Shown here: positions 27,420 to 35,871 of the stretch, in pieces | How positions within the stretch are numbered: the stretch's first letter is position 1 | Layout: every line of letters starts with the position of its first letter | From: Anaerobacillus alkalidiazotrophicus | Lineage (GTDB): Bacteria; Bacillota; Bacilli; Bacillales_H; Anaerobacillaceae | Length of the DNA: 64,000 nt | Direction: 5' to 3' | NCBI RefSeq assembly: GCF_001866055.1 | Contig: NZ_MLQS01000001.1 | Span: forward strand, 772,144-836,143 | Notes under the pieces: model-generated | The model's input: the letters and a program-made list of their open reading frames with translations, nothing else | Told to the model about the DNA's origin: nothing | The model's database searches: none | Made by a program: the position numbers and the translations under genes

Positions 27420-28367
27420 TTAGCCCCTTAAAATCTTTTCCACTTCACTAAATGTAGGCAGTGCAGTCATTGCACCTTTTGTAGATGCAGCTAGTCCACC
27501 TGAAACGCTTGCAAAACGAGCAACTTCCTTCGCCTCTTCTAATGTCATGTTTTTAACACCATCTTCACGTTTCTCTAGGTTATATAAAATTCCAGATACA
27601 AATGCATCACCCGCACCTGTAGTATCCACTGCATTGACTTTCATTGCCTCAACGTGCGCTTTTTCTCCATGTAAAAAGATATAGCTACCTTCTGAACCTA
27701 AGGTAATTAAAATCAATGGAATTTTATATTGCGAAAGAGCTGCAACACCTTTATCAATGTCTTTTTCACCTGTAATAAATTCAAGCTCTTCTTCAGATAT
27801 TTTTAAAACATCCGCTTGCCCTAACATTGAAATAATGGTTTCGCGTGCAACTTCTTCATTTTCCCAAAGACCTAAACGTAAGTTAGGGTCGTACGATACA
27901 ATCATTCCATTTTCCTTTGCTAACTGAACAGCCTTCTTTGTTGCTGATTTGGAAGGTTCGCTAATTAAGCTGATTGAGCCAAAATGAAGAACTTTGTTTG
28001 TTTGAAAAAGACGCTCATCTAAGTCAGACTCTGATAAAAAGCGATCTGCACTAGGATCAATATAAAAATCAAAGCTTCGCTCACCATCTTCTGCAAGAGT
28101 AACAAATACCGCTCCAGTTCTTACTTCTTTTGTGAAGAACATTTGATCCGTTATCACTCCAAAGCTTTGTAACGTTTCCTCTAAAAAATGCCCTAATACA
28201 TCATCACCTACTTTTCCTAAAAAAGTAGAATCTGTACCTAAGCGAGCAATTCCAACAGCAACATTGGCTGGTGCGCCACCTGGACTTTTTATGTAAGTTA
28301 AATTTGTGTGATCCATTGGAATAAAATCGATTAATGCTTCCCCAAGACTAATAACACCTTTTTTCAT
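27420..28367 (-). CDS. scrK: Fructokinase (PfkB family)
   Basis: A 315-residue PfkB/ribokinase-family sugar kinase, placed to phosphorylate the fructose released by SacA. The N-terminal ISLGEALIDFIPMD segment, SPGGAPANVAVGIARLG (family signature 1) and VDTTGAGDAFVSGIL (signature 2, with the catalytic Asp) are complete. It follows the PTS permease gene by 137 bases, a gap that contains a terminator-like hairpin, and overlaps closely with sacA. The substrate is inferred from the operon. Confidence 0.9.
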   Translation of the reverse strand: MKKGVISLGEALIDFIPMDHTNLTYIKSPGGAPANVAVGIARLGTDSTFLGKVGDDVLGHFLEETLQSFGVITDQMFFTKEVRTGAVFVTLAEDGERSFDFYIDPSADRFLSESDLDERLFQTNKVLHFGSISLISEPSKSATKKAVQLAKENGMIVSYDPNLRLGLWENEEVARETIISMLGQADVLKISEEELEFITGEKDIDKGVAALSQYKIPLILITLGSEGSYIFLHGEKAHVEAMKVNAVDTTGAGDAFVSGILYNLEKREDGVKNMTLEEAKEVARFASVSGGLAASTKGAMTALPTFSEVEKILRG

Positions 28368-28465
28368 TTACTCATAACCTCCCATATAATAATTAAACGT
28401 ATAATTTTTTGCTAACTTTTAGGCGTGTGCCTTAGCTTTTATTATACTTCTGAAAAATATAATAG

Positions 28466-28500
28466 AAAAGATCAGGTAAGCCAAATTACCTGACCTTTCC
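28466..28500 (-). terminator. Intra-operon terminator or attenuator after the PTS gene
   Basis: AGGTCAGGTAA and TTACCTGATCTTTT pair around a 6-base loop. It lies between the PTS gene and the fructokinase gene and may set a lower level for the downstream genes. Confidence 0.6.
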
Positions 28501-28504
28501 TCAA

Positions 28505-29881
28505 TTATTCCTCTTCTTTAAATCCTAATATCCATGTTGCAACAAACGCACCTACTAAGGCAATCGCTAGACCAACTAAATAATTAATTAAATTAGCTGT
28601 GCCTAATGGTGATACAATTGCAACCATTGGAATTCCTGTTAGGCCATATGCATTTGCGACTACGTTTGTAAATACCACATACGCACCACCTAGTGCTCCA
28701 CCAATTAATGCACCAATAAACGGTCTGCGGTAACGAAGGTTAACCCCGAAAATAATCGGTTCAGTAATACCTAAAAATGCCGATAACGCTGATGGTAGGG
28801 CAATTTCTTTTGTTTTCGCACGTTTTGTTTTGAAAAACACGGCAAGACCCGCGCCACCTTGTGCAATGTTTGCCATCGACCAAATCGGAAGTAAATAGTT
28901 CACACCAATACTTGCAATTAACCCTGCTTCAATGGCATGGAAAGAGTGATGAACACCAGTTATAACGATTAATGAATAGGTTCCACCGAAAAGAAGACCA
29001 GCAAAAAATCCACCGTAGTTATAAACAAAGTTTAAAATGGTTGTTATACCGTCACCAACAAAATTTCCTAACGGACCAAGAATAATTAATGCAAAAAAGC
29101 CAGTTACAATAACGGTTACAAACGGCGTTACAATTAAATCAATGGCATTTGGAACCACTTTGCGTAGCCCTTTTTCAACTTTACTCATAAAATAAACGGC
29201 AAGTAATACAGGAATTACTGTTCCTTGATAACCAATCATAGCAATATCAAAACCTAAAAAGTTCAGATAATCTGGTTCTACAGTTCCTTGTGCCCATGCA
29301 TTTAATAATGCTGGATGCGTCATAATTCCACCGATAACTGCTCCTAAATAAGCGTTTGCACCAAATTCTTTAGCAGCACTTACCCCAATTAAAATCGGTA
29401 AAATGATAAAAGCAGCACTAGAGAACATATCGAGTAAAACAATTAACGAGCTATCTGGAGCAACCCATTGGAATGTTCTTAACATCCCTAACAACCCCAT
29501 TAACAAACCACTAGCTACAATAGCAGGAATGATGGGTACAAAAATATTTGATAGCGTTTTAGCAAAACGAGCGATTGGATTCATTTTTTGTTTAATTGCA
29601 TCTTGATGATCGGTTTTACGATCTTCATTGTCTAAATCAGCTTCCTTAGCAAATGCAGCATATACTTTATTCACTGCACCAGTTCCAAAAATAATTTGGA
29701 ATTGACCTGAACTTAAAAATGCTCCTTTGACGCCGTCAATATTTTCAATCTCCGACTTATTGGCTTTTTGGTCGTCACTTAAAACGATACGTAGTCGTGT
29801 GGCACAATGTGTCGCACTTACTATGTTTTCTTTTCCACCTAATAATGGTAGAAGTTGTTTCGCGATTTCGCGGTCATTCAT
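28505..29881 (-). CDS. sacP: Sucrose-specific PTS permease, EIIBC
   Basis: A 458-residue phosphotransferase permease. The EIIB domain (1-90) contains the phosphocysteine in SATHCATRLRIVL near 26; the EIIC domain has about ten membrane helices, with the family motif GITEPIIFGVNLRYRRPF. There is no EIIA domain, so an external EIIA-Glc is needed, as for SacP. The operon context (fructokinase, GH32) fixes sucrose as the likely substrate. Expression is governed by the RAT/terminator upstream (29969-30059). Confidence 0.9.
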   Translation of the reverse strand: MNDREIAKQLLPLLGGKENIVSATHCATRLRIVLSDDQKANKSEIENIDGVKGAFLSSGQFQIIFGTGAVNKVYAAFAKEADLDNEDRKTDHQDAIKQKMNPIARFAKTLSNIFVPIIPAIVASGLLMGLLGMLRTFQWVAPDSSLIVLLDMFSSAAFIILPILIGVSAAKEFGANAYLGAVIGGIMTHPALLNAWAQGTVEPDYLNFLGFDIAMIGYQGTVIPVLLAVYFMSKVEKGLRKVVPNAIDLIVTPFVTVIVTGFFALIILGPLGNFVGDGITTILNFVYNYGGFFAGLLFGGTYSLIVITGVHHSFHAIEAGLIASIGVNYLLPIWSMANIAQGGAGLAVFFKTKRAKTKEIALPSALSAFLGITEPIIFGVNLRYRRPFIGALIGGALGGAYVVFTNVVANAYGLTGIPMVAIVSPLGTANLINYLVGLAIALVGAFVATWILGFKEEE

Positions 29882-29968
29882 GTTACATTCTCCTTTTTTT
29901 GTTTATTTTGTCAAAAAAACTATGATTACATACAAAATATCATCTGTTTTATTATCACCATTATGAAC

Positions 29969-30036
29969 AAAAAAGACCTAAAATATATAAAAGGGAAAAA
30001 TAGGTAGACTTTACCCCTTTACATATTTTAGGTCTT
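29969..30036 (-). terminator. Regulated terminator upstream of sacP
   Basis: AAGACCTAAAATATG and its near complement ATATATTTTAGGTCTT enclose a second stem (AAAGGGG/CCCTTTT), followed on the minus strand by TTTTTTG. Its first arm overlaps the end of the RAT sequence, so RAT folding excludes the terminator. Confidence 0.85.
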
Positions 30037-30059
30037 GCCTGCATAATCAGTCACAATCC
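30031..30059 (-). promoter_or_regulatory. RAT antiterminator site (SacT/SacY/LicT type)
   Basis: On the minus strand GGATTGTGACTG, five bases, then GCAGGCAAGACC closely matches the ribonucleic antiterminator of the B. subtilis sacPA and sacB leaders. When a BglG-family protein binds, the hairpin blocks the overlapping terminator. No antiterminator gene is in the window. Confidence 0.92.
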
Positions 30060-30084
30060 TACAATATTCGACTTGTCTTCCTGA

Positions 30085-30114
30085 ATTTAATCATAGAATC
30101 TACTTAGTTGTCAA
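30085..30114 (-). promoter_or_regulatory. Probable promoter of the sucrose operon
   Basis: TTGACA (30109-30114) and TTAAAT (30085-30090) are 18 bases apart. The -35 lies inside the last codons of the upstream HAD-phosphatase gene. Confidence 0.55.
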
Positions 30115-30795
30115 CAGCTTAACGGATGGTTTGTTTTCCCATTCGTGTAATAATCGGTTTAATGTAATTTCATCTGTACTCATAACTCGCCAATCTGCTT
30201 TTCTCATTGCTTCGTGTTCTCCTACACCAATCGAGAACATATCTGTTTGAAGAATTCCCGTTAATCCTGCTTCTCCATCTTCTATCGCTACACAATTAAT
30301 CGGTTTGACATTAAGAAGATTTGCTGCGGTTAAGAAGATCTCGGGATCAGGTTTCCCATTATTAATTTTCTTAATATCGACAATAATATCGAGATATTTT
30401 CTTACATCTAATTTATCTACCACTTCAAATGCGTTTGAGCTAGCTGATGCTAAAGCCGTTTTTATTTGTTTCTCTTTTAATTCTATTAAAAAATCAACCA
30501 TACCAGGTAGTACGTCCTTACTCGAAAAAGTTGTTATTTTTTCGAGATAATAATGACTTCGACGATCACCCAATTCACGGATTTCTTCCTCAGAATAATC
30601 TTTGAATTTATCACCTAACATAATCTCAACTTGTTTATAACGATTTAGCCCTTGTACCTTTTGATTTAGTTCACGATCATAAGGTATATTAATTTCGTCG
30701 GCTAGGCGCTTTCCTGCGTGATAGTAGTGCTCAACTGTATTAGCAATGACACCATCTAGATCAAAAATAACTGCCTGTAATGCTCGGTCTCTCAC
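30100..30795 (-). CDS. HAD-family hydrolase, beta-phosphoglucomutase-like
   Basis: A 231-residue HAD superfamily enzyme: FDLDGVIANT (motif I nucleophile Asp), ASASSNA (motif II Ser), a conserved Lys in INNGKPDPEIFL, and EDGEAGLTG (motif III-IV). DLDGVIANT followed by a helical cap is the pattern of beta-phosphoglucomutase and related sugar phosphatases. The GTG at 30795 follows AAAGGGTG at five bases and is preferred to the longer frame reaching 30822. It lies upstream of the sucrose operon on the same strand and its 3' end carries the operon promoter; a role in hexose phosphate metabolism is inferred. Confidence 0.8.
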   Translation of the reverse strand: MRDRALQAVIFDLDGVIANTVEHYYHAGKRLADEINIPYDRELNQKVQGLNRYKQVEIMLGDKFKDYSEEEIRELGDRRSHYYLEKITTFSSKDVLPGMVDFLIELKEKQIKTALASASSNAFEVVDKLDVRKYLDIIVDIKKINNGKPDPEIFLTAANLLNVKPINCVAIEDGEAGLTGILQTDMFSIGVGEHEAMRKADWRVMSTDEITLNRLLHEWENKPSVKLLTTK

Positions 30796-31035
30796 TGTAT
30801 CACCCTTTCTAATTTCTATCATACCAAATATATAGATAATTTTTCCACAAATTTTAAATCTTACTAGCAGAAAACGAACTTTTACTTGCGTTTTTGAAAA
30901 ACTTCTTCTGCTTATTAGTGTTCATCAATTAATACCTCATTTGTTTAGGAAGACAATTGAGCAGAATTTATCTTACTAATTGTAGGACAGAGATTCCGCG
31001 TTAGAAATTTATAAATTCTTACCTTTTAACCTTTT

Positions 31036-31070
31036 AAAAAAAAAAGCTAACCCACCTAGGTTAGCTTTCG
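31036..31070 (-). terminator. Terminator after the DEAD-box helicase gene
   Basis: AAAGCTAACC and GGTTAGCTTT with a short loop, followed on the minus strand by a run of nine T residues. A short R1 tail (TTAGAAATTTATAAATTC) lies just beyond it at about 30999-31018. Confidence 0.88.
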
Positions 31071-31075
31071 CACTC

Positions 31076-32566
31076 TTATACCTTATTCTTTTTTTGTTGT
31101 CTTTTTTTATAACTGCGTTCTGAATTATTACGTGACGGACGTCCATCTCCATCTTTTCGATTGCGGCTTCGATTTCGATCACGATCGCGATCGCGGCCAC
31201 GGTCTCTTCTGTCACCTTTTTTTCCATCAAACTTCGCTTTTTTCGCTCTTAACGGAGCTTCTCCTGTTATTTTAACAGGTGTCGTATTCGGTTCCTTCGT
31301 TAACATTTTTAAAGCAGCAGAAACTATTGTTACCGAATCATGTTCATCCAATAATTGCTCAGCACTGTTTTTATAGGATTTGAAGTCATTTTGTTCGATT
31401 GTTTCTAACAATTTATCAATTGTCAAACGCTGCTGCCCTTCAATCGCTTCTGCAAATGTAGGTACAGCACGGCGAGTAATTTTACGATTTGTCATTTTTT
31501 CAATTGACTTTAAGTGATCTATTTCTCTTGGAGTAACAAACATTAATGCCATACCTGTTTTTCCGGCACGACCAGTTCGCCCAATACGGTGAACATAGCT
31601 TTCTGGATCTTGTGGGATATCAAAATTATACACGTGAGTTACACCACTAACATCAATTCCACGTGCTGCTACGTCTGTTGCTACAAGTACTTCAATCGTT
31701 GATTCCTTGAATTTTCGAATAACACTATCACGCTTTGCTTGGTTTAAATCACCGTGAATACCTTCAGCAATATAACCACGCTTTAGTAATGCCTCTGAAA
31801 GTTCATCAACGCGACGCTTCGTACGACCAAAAATAATGGCAAGTTCTGGTGACTGAATATCTAACATACGGCAAAGTACATCAAACTTTTGCTTTTCCGA
31901 TACTTCCATATATTGTTGGTCAATATTCTCAACTGTCATTTCTTTTGCTTTGACTGTAATAAACTCAGGTTCTTTTAAAAACTTTTGTGATAAAGCTTGG
32001 ATACGTTTTGGCATCGTTGCAGAGAAAAGCAACGTTTGGCGTGTTTCAGGAACTTCTGCCAAAATTGTTTCAATGTCTTCAACAAACCCCATGTTTAACA
32101 TTTCATCCGCTTCGTCAAGAACGACTATGTTTATTGATTGTAGACGAATTGTTTTACGGCGCATATGGTCCATAAATCGTCCTGGTGTTGCAACAATAAT
32201 TTGCGGTCTTTGTTTAAGCGCTCGAATTTGTCGACCGATGTCTTGTCCGCCATAAATCGGTAATGATTTTACCCCTTTATGTTGACCAATTTTATTTAAT
32301 TCTTCCGCAATTTGTACTGCTAATTCCCTTGTAGGTGTTAATACAACTGATTGAATTCCCTCTTCACTGATATCCGCTTTTTCAATAAGTGGTATACCAA
32401 ATGCTGCTGTTTTACCTGTACCTGTTTGGGCTTGCCCAACCAAGTCCTTTCCATCAATTGCCGTTGGGATCGTCTGTGCTTGAATTGGTGTTGCTTCCTC
32501 AAATCCCATATCTGATATTGCACGAATAATTTGGTGGTCTAACCCAAAATCATAAAAAGTTGCCAA
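31076..32566 (-). CDS. cshA: DEAD-box ATP-dependent RNA helicase
   Basis: A 496-residue RNA helicase: [14 protein letters not shown] (Q motif), [11 protein letters not shown] (I), PTRELAVQ (Ia), VLDEADEML (II), LFSATM (III), IIFGRTKRR (IV) and [10 protein letters not shown] (VI). The tail is strongly basic with [13 protein letters not shown] repeats, as in CshA proteins, which unwind RNA, take part in cold adaptation and associate with the mRNA degradosome. It is monocistronic. The start has an AAAAGGAG site, and about 190 bases of highly structured leader precede it (32606-32774). Orthology to CshA rather than DeaD is inferred from length and tail. Confidence 0.88.
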   Translation of the reverse strand: MATFYDFGLDHQIIRAISDMGFEEATPIQAQTIPTAIDGKDLVGQAQTGTGKTAAFGIPLIEKADISEEGIQSVVLTPTRELAVQIAEELNKIGQHKGVKSLPIYGGQDIGRQIRALKQRPQIIVATPGRFMDHMRRKTIRLQSINIVVLDEADEMLNMGFVEDIETILAEVPETRQTLLFSATMPKRIQALSQKFLKEPEFITVKAKEMTVENIDQQYMEVSEKQKFDVLCRMLDIQSPELAIIFGRTKRRVDELSEALLKRGYIAEGIHGDLNQAKRDSVIRKFKESTIEVLVATDVAARGIDVSGVTHVYNFDIPQDPESYVHRIGRTGRAGKTGMALMFVTPREIDHLKSIEKMTNRKITRRAVPTFAEAIEGQQRLTIDKLLETIEQNDFKSYKNSAEQLLDEHDSVTIVSAALKMLTKEPNTTPVKITGEAPLRAKKAKFDGKKGDRRDRGRDRDRDRNRSRNRKDGDGRPSRNNSERSYKKRQQKKNKV

Positions 32567-32605
32567 ATTTCATTTCTCCTTTTAACTATATTTATCCCTT
32601 CTGAC

Positions 32606-32774
32606 GAGCGGTATAAGAGGTTGACTTTAAGATTTCACTAAAATAGTGAAATCCTGACTAAAACTAATTAAATATCATCAAAAATTTTAGTGGCTATAAA
32701 ATTATAATGCCCAGATTTAGCGCACTTACCAACTGAGAAATTTTTCTCTATCAAAGTCAACCCCATAACCGCTC
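32606..32774 (-). ncRNA. Structured 5' leader of the helicase gene (putative cis-regulatory RNA)
   Basis: A long-range stem of about 22 base pairs joins GAGCGGTTATGGGGTTGACT (ending at 32774) with its near complement at 32606-32628. Inside it are at least two local hairpins: GAGAAA/TTTCTC (32735-32748) and GATTTCACT/AGTGAAATC (32631-32653). The overall shape is a multi-branched RNA ending about 40 bases before the start codon. I do not recognise it as a named family. Confidence 0.5.
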
Positions 32775-33047
32775 ATTAGAAACGATTGTTTCTAAGTCTG
32801 TGTTGCCACGTTTTGGCTCATTGTCCAAAAAATTGTACTTAATTAATCACAATAATGTTTGCAACTTATCTATCTTACTACTTTTTAGCAATTAAATAAA
32901 GGTTTAGTTTTATTTATTAAGTAAAACTACATTTTATAGTTCAATTTTAAGGAGTTGGGATTATGAATTACAAAGTGGCAAGCTTGAAGCAAAGAGCTCA
33001 CTATCTTATAAGAGTGCAAATAATAATCAATCGAAATTGAAATGCAC
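32775..33047. other. Region upstream of the cshA leader
   Basis: Contains a perfect palindrome TTAGAAAC-AAT-CGTTTCTAA variant near 32777-32797 and AT-rich sequence. A promoter for cshA should lie here, but none is convincing. Confidence 0.35.
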
Positions 33048-33085
33048 AAAAACACACGTGCACCTAAAAATGCACGTGTGTTTTC
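33048..33085. terminator. Terminator after glnS
   Basis: AAAACACACGTGCA and TGCACGTGTGTTTT flank an 8-base loop, with a T-run on the plus strand and A-rich sequence on the other. It directly follows the glnS stop codon on the minus strand. Confidence 0.75.
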
Positions 33086-33089
33086 TTAA

Positions 33090-34748
33090 CTATAACTTAA
33101 ACGAACTTTTCAAAGAAACAATACGATTAAAAACAACCTTTTCGGCTGTCGTATGTTTTTTATCTACGTTAAAGTATCCGTGTCTAAAAAACTGGAATTT
33201 GTCGTTTGGTTTTGCTTCTCCCATATTTGGTTCTATATAACCTTTCAAAACTTCTAATGAATTCGGATTTATTTTCTCAAGGAAGCTTTTATCTTCCCCT
33301 TCATCGCCTGCATCGTCTAAAATTAATGGTTCGTATAAACGAAATTCAGCTTCTTTAGCATTTGTTGCTTCTACCCAGTGAAGTGTTCCTTTTACTTTTC
33401 TCCCTGTGAAACCAGTACCACTTTTTGTCTCAGGATCGTACGTGCAACGAAGCTCTATAACATTTCCTTCTTCGTCTTTTATGACTTCCTCACATTTAAT
33501 AAAGTATGCATGCTTTAGGCGAACTTCATTTCCTGGGAATAGACGAAAGTACTTTTTCGGTGGATCTACCATAAAGTCATCTTGTTCAATGTAAATTTCA
33601 CGTGAAAATGGAATTTGACGTGTTCCCATTTCTTCATTTTCCGGATTAATCTCTGCGTCAAGCATTTCTACTTGACCTTCTGGATAATTCGTTATAACTA
33701 CTTTTAATGGTTTTAAAACAGCCATCGTTCTAGGTGCTTTTAATTTTAAATCTTCACGAATAAAATGCTCCAACATTTGCTCATCAACCGTACTAAATGC
33801 TCGAGCAACACCTATTTCACGACAGAAATTACGAATAGCATCAGGAGTATACCCTTTTCTTCGTAAACCAGAAATCGTCGGCATTCTCGGATCATCCCAA
33901 CCATCGACTATGTTTTCATCAACCAATAACTTTAATTTTCGTTTACTCATAACTGTATTCGTTAAGTTTAGGCGAGCAAATTCGTATTGCCTTGGCGTTG
34001 CTTCCATCTCACAATGTTCAATGACCCAATCATAAAACGGACGTTGATCCTCAAACTCCAAAGTACAGATTGAATGCGTCACACCTTCGATGGCATCTTC
34101 CAATGGATGAGCAAATGTATACATCGGATAAATACACCACTTATCACCCGTATTGTGGTGAGTAGCATGAGATATACGATAAATAACCGGATCTCTTAAA
34201 TTAATATTTGGCGAAGCCATATCAATTTTGGCACGAAGTACCTTCTCTCCGTTTTTAAATTCACCATTTTTCATACGTTCAAAAAGATCTAGATTTTCTT
34301 CAACAGAACGAGTTCTAGAAGGACTTTCTTTTCCTGGCTCTGTTAACGTACCACGATAAGCTCTTATTTCTTCTTGAGATAAATCTTCAACGTAAGCTAG
34401 TCCCTTTTTAATAAGTAGAACTGCTCGTTCATACATTTCATCGAAATAATTGGATGCGAAAAATAGTCCGTCCCAATCATACCCTAACCATTTTACATCT
34501 TCTTTGATTGACTCAACGTATTCTACATCCTCTTTTAGTGGATTCGTATCATCAAACCGTAAATTTGTACGCCCTTTAAACTCATCAGCGAGTTCAAAGT
34601 TTAATACGATCGATTTTGCATGTCCAATATGTAAGTATCCGTTCGGCTCAGGAGGAAAACGGGTAACGATTTCATCATGTTTTCCGCTTTTTATGTCTTC
34701 TGCCACAATATGTTTGATAAAGTTAGAACTATTCGATTTATTCTCCAC
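33090..34748 (-). CDS. glnS: Glutaminyl-tRNA synthetase
   Basis: A 552-residue class I synthetase. [20 protein letters not shown] holds the HIGH motif near 40; VMSKRKL near 265 is the KMSKS variant of the GlnRS group; the [20 protein letters not shown] segment and the two C-terminal anticodon-binding beta barrels ([20 protein letters not shown]) identify GlnRS and not GluRS. Most bacilli make Gln-tRNA by the GatCAB amidotransferase and lack glnS, so this gene was probably acquired laterally. It is monocistronic with its own terminator. Confidence 0.95.
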   Translation of the reverse strand: MENKSNSSNFIKHIVAEDIKSGKHDEIVTRFPPEPNGYLHIGHAKSIVLNFELADEFKGRTNLRFDDTNPLKEDVEYVESIKEDVKWLGYDWDGLFFASNYFDEMYERAVLLIKKGLAYVEDLSQEEIRAYRGTLTEPGKESPSRTRSVEENLDLFERMKNGEFKNGEKVLRAKIDMASPNINLRDPVIYRISHATHHNTGDKWCIYPMYTFAHPLEDAIEGVTHSICTLEFEDQRPFYDWVIEHCEMEATPRQYEFARLNLTNTVMSKRKLKLLVDENIVDGWDDPRMPTISGLRRKGYTPDAIRNFCREIGVARAFSTVDEQMLEHFIREDLKLKAPRTMAVLKPLKVVITNYPEGQVEMLDAEINPENEEMGTRQIPFSREIYIEQDDFMVDPPKKYFRLFPGNEVRLKHAYFIKCEEVIKDEEGNVIELRCTYDPETKSGTGFTGRKVKGTLHWVEATNAKEAEFRLYEPLILDDAGDEGEDKSFLEKINPNSLEVLKGYIEPNMGEAKPNDKFQFFRHGYFNVDKKHTTAEKVVFNRIVSLKSSFKL

Positions 34749-35186
34749 TTTTGACCAACCTTTCTCCAGTCTCTAATATAGTAATTATTAGTAGTTATAT
34801 CATAAAAATGCAAATATATCTATGCGTCTATTGTGTCTGAGTCATTAGTAGAATAAACGTATTTTGCACAACCAATTTTATTTTATCTGAATGAAACTCA
34901 AAATCAAAAAAAATGGTCGACTTAAATCTATATCTAATGTTACGAATGGTCAAACATAATATAGTAATTAATGGTGAAAATAATAATTCCAATATTCATG
35001 AATGTTAACTTCATTTGCGACATTGGAACTAATTGAACTATAGAATATCTGTTTTATTAAATTAATATGTTAAAAATCAAAAGCACAACCAAATTACAAT
35101 AAAAGGATTGTTTATTTACACCAGAAAAGTCCAAGCTAAACTTAGGTTTCGACCAAACCATACTATAATCATGAGGAGTGTATATT
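34749..35186. other. Gap of about 430 bases between divergent genes
   Basis: AT-rich promoter-type sequence between glnS (minus) and the YqgV-like gene (plus). No RNA gene, repeat family member or clear T-box motif was seen, so glnS is not under a T-box here. Confidence 0.45.
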
Positions 35187-35480
35187 ATGCCCATACTTGA
35201 AATTAGCGTTGTACCTGTAGGTTCAAATTCACCAAGCTTCAGTAGTAATGTTTCAAAAGCTGTCGAAGTTATTCAACAAAAAGGTCTCAACTATCAGGTA
35301 ACTCCTACCGCTACCGTTATCGAAGGAAGCATTGACGAACTTATGGATGTAGCCAAACAAATTCACAAAAATGAAATTACGAATGGAACTCAACGAGTCG
35401 TTACCAATATTTGTATTGACGATCGAATAGATAAACCAATGACATTAGAACATCAAATTGAAGCTGTCGAACATTCCTAA
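35187..35480 (+). CDS. MTH1187 / YqgV family thiamine-binding protein
   Basis: A 97-residue ferredoxin-like-fold protein of the MTH1187 (DUF77, YqgV) family. Family motifs: ILEISVVPVGSNSPSFS at the N-terminus, YQVTPTATVIEG with the conserved GTxxE-like turn, and the helix AKQIHKNEITNGTQRVVTNI. Members bind thiamine or hydroxymethylpyrimidine and occur in transport-related operons; here no thiamine gene or riboswitch is adjacent. ATG 35187 follows GAGGAGTG. Terminated by a strong hairpin at 35638. Confidence 0.8.
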   Translation: MPILEISVVPVGSNSPSFSSNVSKAVEVIQQKGLNYQVTPTATVIEGSIDELMDVAKQIHKNEITNGTQRVVTNICIDDRIDKPMTLEHQIEAVEHS

Positions 35481-35637
35481 AAGACACCAGAGCGTTTATC
35501 CTCAGTCTACTGGCGAGTCCCTTAGCTAGACGTTCGATAAGCATTGTTTGTGCAACAAGTGACCAAGATGATAAGCGATCAAGCTATACAAATTTGTAAG
35601 AAAACGATAAATTACCGCAACTTTTTAATTAAAGCTT

Positions 35638-35676
35638 CAAAAATCCCTAAAAGTCGTGAAAACTTTTAGGGATTTT
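35638..35676 (+). terminator. Terminator after the thiamine-binding protein gene
   Basis: AAAAATCCCTAAAAGT and ACTTTTAGGGATTTTT form a perfect stem. It lies about 160 bases after the stop codon. Confidence 0.75.
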
Positions 35677-35871
35677 TGAATATTTTAAGCCAGTAAAAAC
35701 TGATTTTCGGTTCGTATTCCTTACGAAAACCTATCAATAGCACACTTTTGTTAGTGTCGAAAAATTTCCAGTAAACAAGCCCTATTTTTTTACATTTATT
35801 TTCATCGTAATCAATTACACTTTTTTTATAGTACAAATCTACTAAATTTCAGTGTAATGACGGGGTGAATG

